Source: Maylandia zebra | Lineage: Eukaryota; Chordata; Actinopteri; Cichliformes; Cichlidae | Length of the DNA: 64,000 nt | NCBI RefSeq assembly: GCF_041146795.1 | Contig: NC_135177.1 | Location: 19,915,560 to 19,979,559 of the forward strand | Direction: 5' to 3' | Part shown: positions 55,768-64,000 of the stretch, piece by piece | Position numbering within the stretch: the first letter of the stretch is position 1 | Layout of the letters: each line of letters opens with the position of its first letter | Program-made: the position numbers and the translations under genes | Notes under the pieces: model-generated | Told to the model about the DNA's origin: nothing | Database searches by the model: none | What the model saw: only the letters and a program-made list of their open reading frames with translations

Positions 55768-57215
55768 TCAAATTCAAATTTTATTTGTCACACACACACA
55801 ACCATACACAGTATGACATGGGGGTGAAATGCTTGTAGCTGTACAATGCCCGACCATTAAATGACAGAAGAAAAGTTTTACAATATTTACAATTTACAGT
55901 TTACTACAAAAATTTACAAATTAACTTAGGAATTTACAGTAAAGAATGTGCAGATAGCAGAAGAGATTATAAAGATAAGGATTATAAATGATAGGAATTA
56001 TAGGATTATAGGAAATGTGTGGTGGTGACGTGTGTGAGAGTTCAGTCTTATAGTGACGTGTTTGGGAGAGTCCAGTCCTACACCTGGTTCAGGCCCCGAA
56101 TAGCCTGGGGGAAAAAGCTCCTCCTCATTCTCTCTGTTTTGGCCTTAAGGGAGCGGAAGCGCTTCCCAGACCTCAACAGTGAGAAGAGTCCATTGTTGGG
56201 ATGGGAGAGGTCCATCATAATCTTCCTAGCTTGGGACTTGCACTGCTTGGTGTAGATAGACAGCAGGTCAGGGAGCTCTGATTGAATGATGCGTTCTGCC
56301 GAGCGCACCACCCTTTGCAGATCTCGTCTGTCCTGCTTGGTGCTGTTCCCAAACCAGGTGCAGATGTTTGCCGTCAGGACGCTCTCAATGGTGCAGGAGT
56401 AGAAGTTCTTGAGCGCCTTCAGTGGCAGATGGAAGTCTCTAAGTCTTCTGAGGAAGAAGAGATGCTGACAGGCTTTCTTAACCAGGGTGTTGATGTGACA
56501 GGACCATGACAGGTCCTGAGTGATGTGGACACCCAGGTATCGGAAACTGTCCACTCTCTCCACTGGCGTGCCACTGATGATGAGGGGTTTGTAATTCCTC
56601 GCCTGCTTTGTAGTGAAGTCCACGATCAGCTCCTTAGTCTTGCTGATGTTTAGGAGGAGGTTATTCTCCTGGCACCAGGTCTCCAGGTTCCTAATCTCCT
56701 CCAGGTAGGCCGTCTCGATGTTGTCGGAGATCAGGCCCACAACAGCAGTGTCGTCAGCAAACTTGACAATGGAGGTGGTGTCGGATGTGGCTACACAGCC
56801 ATAAGTGTACAGTGAGTACAGCAGGGGGCTTAAAACACAGCCCTGAGGCACTCCAGTGCTGAGTGAGATGGAGGGGGAGACTTGTTTTCCCACCCTCACT
56901 GATTGGGGTCTGTCTGTGAGGAAGTTGAGGATCCACTGACACAGTGATGAGCTGAGTCCTAGATCCGTCAACTTGGTGAAAAGCTTAGAGGGAATTATTG
57001 TGTTGAATGCTGAACTGTAGTCCACGAACAGCATCCTAACATAATTCCCTCTGCCAGTGTCCAGGTGACTCAGGGATGTGTGGAGCAGGTGAGATATGGC
57101 ATCATCTGTGGAACGATTAGTCCGGTAAGCAAACTGAAGTGAGTCGATGGTGGCAGGAAGTGAAGAAGTGATGTGATCTCTCATCAGTCTTTCAAAACAC
57201 TCGGCCCAGATAAGT
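55768..57215 (-). mobile_element. 5'-truncated L2/Rex1-type LINE
   Basis: On the minus strand the second half of an L2-like reverse transcriptase is followed by a roughly 310-bp 3' UTR ending in 'gacaaataaaatttgaattt', the short-word tail typical of L2/CR1-type LINEs. The 5' end stops abruptly near 57215, next to Tc1-derived sequence. Confidence 0.8.
56078..57184 (-). pseudogene. L2-type reverse transcriptase, N-terminally truncated
   Basis: An open frame of 368 codons covers most of the RT palm and thumb. [12 protein letters not shown] comes first, then [28 protein letters not shown], the catalytic [10 protein letters not shown] and [12 protein letters not shown], then the thumb-like [14 protein letters not shown] and the C-terminal [15 protein letters not shown]. 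The N-terminal AP endonuclease and the RT fingers are missing because the insertion is 5' truncated. The remaining frame is unbroken, which suggests recent insertion. It is not expected to be functional on its own. The closest named groups are L2 and Rex1; I cannot separate them here. Confidence 0.85.
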
Positions 57216-57563
57216 CACAGGGGCCGAGTTCTGTCATGGCATCCGATGCCATTTTTATTCAGTATTTTTCTTATTGTTGAATCATTAACTGAGACTAGTG
57301 AGGCCTGCAATTCTTTAGATGCTGTTCTTTTGTGATCTCCTGGAGGAGTCACTGATGTGCAATGGCTCTCACTGTGGTTGACTAGAAATGTTTAGTCTTT
57401 TTCGGAGATAGATGTCAATTACTTTCTCATCTGTTCTTCCGTTTCTGTAGATAGTGGTATGATGTCGTATGTGTTGCTTTTTGGACTTGTTTAGCTTGCT
57501 TTACCTTGTCAGATCGGTTCTATTTAAGTGATTTATTGATTCAATCACAATTATTTTAAAGGA

Positions 57564-57615
57564 GTGTGTGCGTGTGTGTGCGTGCGTGCGTGTGTTTGGG
57601 GGGGGGGGGGGGGGG
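57564..57615. repeat. (GT)n/(CG)n tract followed by an 18-19-bp G run
   Basis: A GTGTGC-type alternating tract ends in a homopolymer of about 18 G within the Tc1 relic. The exact G count is unreliable by eye. Confidence 0.9.
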
Positions 57616-58239
57616 TGCTAACTTTTTCATACAGGACCAGGAAGGCTTGAATAAATACAAATAAATAAATGTATAAATACAACTTTGTCTAATATTACAA
57701 TTTGATTTATGATGTGAAGCATGTAAGTCTGACATCGCTGCAAAAAATAAGAAAACAGGAAGGGTACAAGTACTTTCTCACAGCACTGTATATACACTAT
57801 GGGAGCACAAAAATAGGAAATGTCCGTGTTATCCAAATATCGTGCATTTGCAGCGAAAACGCAGTTTCAGAGTAACTGAACTGCTGAGGCCTCGGGTTTT
57901 CAGCATGGGTAAGCTTCCACCTGTAAGTTCTAACTGAGCAATGTACGCTGTTTGTCTCGGTGTGTTGGGGAAGTGAAACTGAAGCACTATGGGTGCTGCG
58001 ACATATGCATTTAGCACGGTCTAATATGAGTTGAAAATAAAGCACGGGCTTTATTTTTGAAAGCAGAAGTACCCTGTGAGCACATGTGTCTGTCTGCAGT
58101 TCCTTCTTGTTCTGTGGAAGCATTGGTTTCAAATTCCCTGACACCTGTAAGTATTTAATAGCGCGTTTAATAGGCGAGTTGCATGCACATCATCTGGCGA
58201 GTCAAGGTTGACAAAGAAGAAAATACACACAAACACATG

Positions 58240-58562
58240 CACACAAAAAAGGGGAAAAGGGCAGGTATCGCGAAGAGAGCCATTGCGCATGCGCTGTCGC
58301 ACAGTTTCCATAGCGCTGCACCGTCCTGCTGAGTGAGTTGATTCTTCTACTTCACGTCCTTCGGCTTTCACAAATCCAAGGACACCGGAGGACCGGTGTG
58401 CCCGTTTTACCCAACATACGGGAGCTTTAAAGTTATTTGTCGATGTTGTCGTGTTTTTATTTTCATGTGACTTTTACTCATAAGAAACACCTGCTTGGCT
58501 GACAAAGTTATGATGGGACATTAGGCGGTGAAAATCGAATGAACTGAAGAAAATGTAATGTT
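58240..58562 (+). promoter_or_regulatory. zdhhc11: Probable zdhhc11 promoter and 5' leader
   Basis: Local CpG enrichment (tatcgcgaagagagccattgcgcatgcgctgtcgc near 58266-58300) and loss of repeat sequence mark the start of the gene. 'ttgcgcatgcgc' is a close match to an NRF1 site. The leader contains two short upstream reading frames discussed in the findings. Confidence 0.55.
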
Positions 58563-61500
58563 ATGGTCGCTGTCGCAAGTAGAAAGGTAAGTAATTATGG
58601 GTTAAGACTAGTGTCGTCGTTATTATTATTATTAGTAGTATTAGTATTGTTATTTTAACGGGTACAAATGGAGTCAGCTAGATTGATTGCAAATTAAACA
58701 GCCGGGTTGATCCACTAAAGCAACCATAAACTGATTGCCAGCTACTCGCTTTAGTTGTTAAGCAAAGCAGAGGCAACAAAACTAGCTGCCAGGAATACAG
58801 CTGGATGGCTCTGTTGCTTCTTTTTCAGATTTCTAATGCATAGATGAACAAGAACATAATTAACTGCCTTTTTTGCAGAAAGTCCAGAAACAATTGACCT
58901 TTTATGCTTTTTAAGTTAAACGGATTGCACAATTCATATGCTGTGCTAAGGGTAAGGCTAAAAGCAAGACATGTGATTGCAAGGCCTGTGAAAAAGAAGG
59001 GGATGTAAAAGTTTGTGGAAGTCACTTTAATCAGCTGTTTCCTGCAGGCTTTGCGACTGAGTCTCTGTTCTTGTTTATTTGCCTTTTTAATTTAGTGGCT
59101 GAGAAATTAATGCTGCTTTTATGAAGTTTAAAATGTAAGAAATGTAGTTCGTACTGCTCCTCAGTTACACTTCACTTTACTATCACAGTGCAGTGCTTAT
59201 ATGTTTCTTTTTAATAAATATAAACCCTTGAAAGTAAACCAGAGTGGCTGGATCACTGTAGAACATCTAGCTGCACCTAATACAGTCTCGGTATAGCACC
59301 ATCTGTGGATGAACAGTCACTGCCATTATGCTCAACTCATTTTCCTAGCTCATTTCCCCAGCAAATGTGGCCACACTCTGCCGGTACTCTACTTTTATGT
59401 GTACTCCAACCTGTCCTTATTCTTCTCTCGCACCATAGATGAACTGCTTCAGTCAGAGGTTCAGACAGACAGCTCCCATGCTTGGCAGCAGCAAAAATGA
59501 GCTTGTCCCCTCCAAGCCTCCCAGAAGGAACGGATGGTCGTGGCCCCCTCAAGCCTTCCAGGTGGTTGGGTGGTTGGTGTACAGCTATCTCACCATAGTC
59601 AGCTTTGGTATCTATATCCCGCTTCTGCCTCTGCCGTGGAAACATGTGGCCTATACTGTATCCTTAACACACAGCGGGTCTTTCTTATTTGAATATGGAG
59701 CAAACATTAGCCTGTGCTGGGGTTTTTTTTGTCTTTTTTTGTCTGTGCTGCTGAACAGGACAAGGATTTTGTTGTGTGGCATGTCTGTATGGGCTTCAGT
59801 CACACCCAGTGTGACAGACTTTCTTTTTCTGGCCCAAAAGACATAATCAGTGGCCTTTTTGTAAGCTGTTGAATGCCGCATGATGTCAACCACAAGAACA
59901 GTCAATGTCTTCAGTCTTTATTTCTCATGCACAAGACTTGTACAGCAGTTGTTCTCTCATACTAGTCCCACTTAATATTTTTTCACATTACTGCACATTT
60001 ATCACACGCTGCAATATTCTTTAAGGGCGTTTAAAAAAAAAAAAAAAAAAAACTTCCTTGACTGTTGTTTTGTGCAGCTGATGGGCGTAGCGTTTATTGT
60101 GCACTTATTCGCACACATCGCAGTTCTCACTGTAGATCCAGCAGATGACAGCGTGAGGGCCAAGCAGAGCTATTCCACGCCGATGCCTCTCTTTGACCGA
60201 ACAAAGCAACCGCATGTTATCCACGACCTGCACTGTTATCTTTGTGATGTGAATGTGTATGTATCCTGAGCAGCAGTCTCTAATGTTCATTTGCATTTTC
60301 AAATTGGCAGGTACCCTATCACAAATGAGGAAAAACGTTTTTTTTAACCCCTGGAGAGTCTTGGGTCGATTTGTGGCTCTAAGACCAATAGTGTATGCAT
60401 TTTTCTAAGACCCTCCAGGGGTTAATAAAGTGTAATGATGTAAAACATTAAATCTTCTTGCAGTGGCCCCAAAGTAAAACACTGTGGTGTTTGCAACAAG
60501 TGTGTGGAAGACTTTGATCACCATTGCAAATGGCTGAACACCTGTGTGGGTGGAAGGAACTACCGGTAAGTTGAAGTTTTTGGATTTATGAGCCTTATCG
60601 TTGCTGTCCACATGAAGTAAGACTTGCTCTATAAATTCATCGGTTTTCATGCATTACTTTCAGGTACTTCTTCTTGGCACTGTGCTCAGCTACAATAGGC
60701 GTCTTTCTGCTTATTGTGGTTGTGTTGTTCGTATTTATTCAGCATTATCTCAATCCGTACAGCTTACGGACTGCACCGCAGTTTGCCGGTGAGTGACCTG
60801 CAGTATAATCTTACCAAGTCGGTGGAAATTGCAGCACTGAAAGCTGTCCTTTGTTCCTTCTTTTCAAAGATGTGTCGGGGAATAGTACCTGGCTGATGTT
60901 TTTGCCGTTAGCTCCCATAAAGACGAGTTCAGCTGGTCTCCTAATACTATCCTTCGTAACAGTCATGCTGAGCACCACCTGCTTACTGCTGCTAAGCCAT
61001 CTGCTGGGCTTTCACCTTTACCTCTGTAAGTGAATTTTGGAGACATACATGTCATAAGGTTATTTTCCCCTCTTCCAGTGATTAAGCCTCACTATATCCT
61101 GTGGTGTTTGCTCCTCACTCTGGTTTATAGATCATAAAGCCATAAGCACGTATGATTATGTTAAGCTGCAGCGGCAAAAAGAAGCAAAGAAACGAGACGT
61201 CGAAGCAGGAAATGGTACTCGTAATGCAAAAACTCATAAGGCTCCACAGGTCAGGCTTCTTTTCTGCCTCTGTTATTCACCTGTTTAGTCTATTGTATTC
61301 AGTAGCTTTGTTTTTTTTTTTTCTTTTAATAGAACCAAGAGGCCTCAGTTGACTGTGAGCCATCATTGTCACAACGTTCAAGGTAAAATATTTCCTTTCT
61401 GTTTTGTAACGCTTCTTTTAAAGCTGTTTGTTTTAAAAAATAGTAATACCTCTCTGGCTTTCTTGAAGTTCTTGCAAATTTCATGATAAAAATCCGTTCA

Positions 61501-63581
61501 CCAGCCGGCTTTCGGAGTCCATATGCACAGAGGTAAGCATGTCTGCTTATATCTTCTTTGATTGATTTATGATGGATCTAATTTGTGACACATTAAAGTG
61601 TTCGAGGGTTTGTTTATGTTTTGTTTTTTTATAGCTGGAAAACTTTAAGAAATCAGAGAACAAATTCCGTTATGGTACAGAAAATCCCAGTGAAAATATA
61701 GCAAGTAAGTATTCATCTGTACTCTTTACCAATGAGCTCTTTTATACTTTACAGTTACTTTATACTTTACACTTTTTGTAGGTAGGCGTTTTCAATAACT
61801 CTTACACAAATAATAGCGCAAATATTTAATCAGCCAATCACATGGCAGCATCTCAGTGCATGTAGACATGGTCAAGACAACCTGCTGAAACATCAGAATT
61901 AGGAAGAAAAGTGATCGAAGTGACTACACGTGTAGCATGGTTGTTGAGGAACTGCTGATCTGCTAGGATTTTCGCGCATGACCATTTCTATGTTTTATAA
62001 AGGATGGTAAGAAAAAGAAAATATCTATTGAGCACAAGTTTTCTGGTTGAAAATACCTTGTTGATGCCAGAGGTCAGAGGAGAATGGCCAGACTGCTTCA
62101 AGCTGATAGGGAGGCATCACTATCTGAAATAATCGCTTGTTACAACCAAAGTCTGCAGAAGAGCATCTCTGAATGCATCAAACCTTGAAGCAAATGGGCT
62201 CAGGAGAAGACCACACCGGGTGCCTCTCCTGTCAGCTAGAAATAGGAAACTGAGACTATAATTCACATGGGTTCACCAAAATTAGACAATAGAAAGCTGT
62301 GAAAACTTTGCTTGGTCTGATGAGTCTCAATTCTGTTGCAACATTCAAATGGTAATGAGTTTTGCACAGACACCATCAAAATAACCATGAGAGCATGGAT
62401 CCAACCTACTTGTATCGACAGTTTAGGTTGGTGGTGTAATTGTGTAGGGCAGTGATTTCCAAAGTGTGGGCTGGGGCCACCTAGTGTGCTCCAAAGGAAC
62501 TTGTAGGTTGGCCGCAGTAATAACAGAAATTCTGAAACTATGGACAGTTTCATATTTATATACATATATTGAAACTGGTAATAGAATGTGGTTAGTTTGT
62601 ATTATTATTCATTACTCTGACCTACATTTACTCCTCTGGTATTGAGGTTTGTCCCAGTGACACATGGGTCACATATTGGCGGTAACACTTTGCATACGGG
62701 TTTGCATATGACTGAGTAACATTAGCAGTTTATAGCCAACAGCCTATGTTGTTGTTTTGTTTTTGTGTTGTTGTTTTTCAAATTAAAATTTCCATGAAAA
62801 GCATCACTTTCTCTTGTATTTTTATTAGAGTGAAGATTTAAGATTTTCTTGCTTTTAAGTTGGCCACAGTATTCTTGACTTTGTGAATGGCTGGTGTAAG
62901 GGATGTTTCCCTGGCACACTTTGGGCATTTCATCTTTTGATCGCTGCTTACAACAGAAAAATTATTCATGTTACAAAGCTCAATTCATCATCTTAAACCA
63001 TGTACTCAAATCCAATAGAGCACCTTTGGGATGGGGTGGGACAGGAAGTTCACAATGCAACTGTGTGAAGCATTCATATGATAAGTATTTCCAGGATTTG
63101 TTGAATCTGTGCCACAAACAGCTATGGCAGCTCTGAAGGCAAAAGTGGTTCAATCTGGTACTAGCAAGGTGTACCTAATGAAGTGTCCTATTGAGTGTAT
63201 GTCAACTTCATTTACAAATATGAAACCCCCGCAAAGTATTAGAAATCTGCAGTATATGCATACTACTTCAGAACTGCAAACAATTATTGGAATTATTGCA
63301 GTAAAGTGTACAAGTGTTTATGCTGAGCGTAAATGAAGTGTGTTCTTCTACATTATCAGGTAAGTTTATTAGTATGTATTAGGAAAGACTGTCGGCACAT
63401 GAAGTTTGTAAGTAATGCTTATCTCCTCTGTTTGACAGGGGGAATAGCTTTGAGGGACATCAAAAACTGGAAGCCTGACAATGATGAAGAGTCTCAGAGT
63501 GCCACTGTGAAGTCTGTTTGCAGTGTTCCTGGAGTGCAGGACCCTCTAGGCAGCTCAATCATGACTCCCGATGATATTTAA
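58563..63581 (+). CDS. zdhhc11: Palmitoyltransferase ZDHHC11 (DHHC acyltransferase)
   Basis: Eleven exons: 58563-58586, 59439-59657, 60078-60256, 60464-60565, 60664-60788, 60870-61025, 61131-61249, 61333-61382, 61469-61532, 61635-61704, 63439-63581. The product is 416 residues from the upstream ATG, or 408 from the ATG at 59439 that begins exon 2. Two membrane segments precede the Cys-rich domain ([19 protein letters not shown] and [17 protein letters not shown]), and two follow ([20 protein letters not shown] and [20 protein letters not shown]). The catalytic domain contains [20 protein letters not shown], with DHHC at 159-162. The [14 protein letters not shown] stretch matches ZDHHC11 orthologues. 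DHHC enzymes auto-acylate the motif cysteine and transfer palmitate to substrate cysteines at Golgi/ER membranes. The cytosolic tail is poorly conserved and ends MTPDDI. Identity is supported by synteny with brd9. Confidence 0.92.
60344..60425. mobile_element. Tiny piggyBac-type MITE
   Basis: A 74-bp unit (60348-60421) is bounded on both sides by TTAA (60344-60347 and 60422-60425). Its termini are inverted: CCCCTGGAGAGTCTTGGG against CTAAGACCCTCCAGGGG, with about two mismatches over the shared 17-18 bp. TTAA duplication with CCC...GGG ends is the piggyBac signature. It has no coding capacity and lies in a zdhhc11 intron. Confidence 0.65.
61805..63199 (+). mobile_element. Decayed Tc1-like transposon in the last zdhhc11 intron
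   Basis: Recognisable Tc1 segments appear in order on the plus strand: 'aatcagccaatcacatggcag', 'agcatggttgttgaggaact', 'gatgccagaggtcagaggag', 'agaagaccacaccgggtgcc' and 'ggtctgatgagtctcaattc' (SDES, catalytic Asp region). After the nested insertion come 'ccaatagagcacctttggga' and the terminal 'gcaaggtgtacctaatgaag'. Frameshifts and internal deletions abolish the gene. The central part is interrupted by the hAT-like MITE at 62450-62893. Confidence 0.75.
62450..62893. mobile_element. hAT-like MITE nested in the Tc1 relic
   Basis: A 444-bp non-coding unit begins CAGTGATTTCCAAAGTGTGGG, and its right end, inverted, reads CAGCCATTCACAAAGT (12 of 16 terminal bases match). It is flanked by 8-bp near-identical direct repeats, gtgtaggg (62442-62449) and gtgtaagg (62894-62901), the hAT target-duplication size. 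Removing it roughly restores continuity of the Tc1 sequence around it. Confidence 0.6.
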
Positions 63582-64000
63582 ACAAACAGATGTCTGCGTG
63601 GTGGTGGATCAGAAGATGCTGCTCTCAGAAAATATTTATTTTGACATTATCAAAACAGAACAGAAAGGTTGGCTATTTACAAGAACAGAGTACTGTGTGG
63701 ACCTTTGCACTTTTATGACTGTTTTTTGTTTTTTTTGTTTTTTTGTATACCAACTGCATAACCTGACCTGTCATTGGGTTTCATTCATTTTTTTTAATAA
63801 TTTTGTTTGTTTGTTTTTTAATGACAACAGTTGAATTATTTAAAGCAATGTTTTATCTCACTGACTTAGTTAGCGAGGCAGGTCAGTCTCTGTTCCATTT
63901 CAGTTAGACAGATGTATTTTTGCATCTTTTTGAAAACTAAATATATCACGGTGTAGTTTCCTGTCCATTTCACTGATGGTAACATTTGAGAATCTTTCCG
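63582..64000 (+). other. zdhhc11: zdhhc11 3' UTR, continuing past the window
   Basis: T-rich non-coding sequence follows the stop codon. No canonical AATAAA is seen before the window ends, so the 3' end probably lies outside it. Confidence 0.6.

Larger units (their letters stand above)
55207..57788 (-). mobile_element. Tc1-like transposon relic split by nested LINE insertions
   Basis: The left arm (55207 to about 55480) begins CAGTGTTGTTAAAAAGCATTTGCCC. The right arm (about 57216-57788) ends with the decayed inverse (gggtacaagtactttctcacagcactg) followed by TA. The right arm carries antisense remains of the N-terminal transposase region (for example 'ctcctggaggagtcactgatg' and 'tagatgtcaattactttctc'). 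The two arms read as parts of one Tc1 family separated by about 1.7 kb of LINE-derived sequence. Coding capacity is destroyed. Confidence 0.6.

Noticed and set aside
60838..60906. Apparent one-base frame problem in zdhhc11 exon 5 near the T-run
   Set aside because: The computed translation of this stretch is continuous ([17 protein letters not shown]), so the discrepancy is a reading error of the run length, not a lesion.

Overview
The window is vertebrate nuclear DNA, almost certainly from a ray-finned fish and probably an African cichlid. Genes are split into many short exons with GT-AG (and one GC-AG) introns. Dinucleotide microsatellites are long. The dispersed repeats are teleost-type: Tc1-like DNA transposons, R4-clade and L2-type LINEs, and a tRNA-derived SINE that resembles the cichlid AFC family. 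The cichlid assignment rests on recognising that SINE from memory.

Four protein-coding genes can be reconstructed exon by exon with consistent reading phase. nkd2 (minus strand, coding exons between 12224 and 36617) encodes the Dishevelled-binding Wnt antagonist Naked cuticle 2. trip13 (minus, 41459-46866) encodes the AAA+ HORMA-remodelling ATPase. brd9 (plus, 47468-54959) encodes the bromodomain subunit of ncBAF chromatin remodelling complexes. zdhhc11 (plus, 58563 or 59439 to 63581) encodes a DHHC protein acyltransferase. Order and relative orientation match human 5p15.33 (ZDHHC11-BRD9-TRIP13-NKD2), so this is a conserved syntenic block. trip13 and brd9 share a head-to-head promoter of about 600 bp. 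The four proteins are not known to form one pathway.

Layout: 1-12 kb is intergenic and lies 3' of nkd2. It holds a 5'-truncated R4-type LINE between TA-rich microsatellites, a SINE relic, a Tc1 tail and an unexplained 55-nt hairpin. 12-36.6 kb is nkd2, dominated by a 20-kb intron with a decayed Tc1 copy, a solo LTR with a perfect 5-bp target duplication, microsatellites, and a possible small secreted-protein gene (35372-35939). 37-41 kb is non-coding. 41-47 kb is trip13 with LINE relics in its introns. 47.5-55 kb is brd9, carrying a SINE directly against the exon 3 splice acceptor and an apparently intact 1606-bp Tc1-like transposon. 55-58 kb is a nest of LINE fragments inside a Tc1 relic. 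58.3-64 kb is zdhhc11, with a piggyBac-type mini-MITE and a hAT-like MITE nested in another Tc1 relic in its introns.

No wholly new multi-gene system was found. The items most worth follow-up are the intronic secreted-ORF candidate, the intact Tc1 element, the SINE-exon junction in brd9, the overlapping start codons of zdhhc11, the 55-nt hairpin and the shared trip13/brd9 promoter module. Exon boundaries were read by eye, and single-base uncertainty is possible in homopolymer runs.
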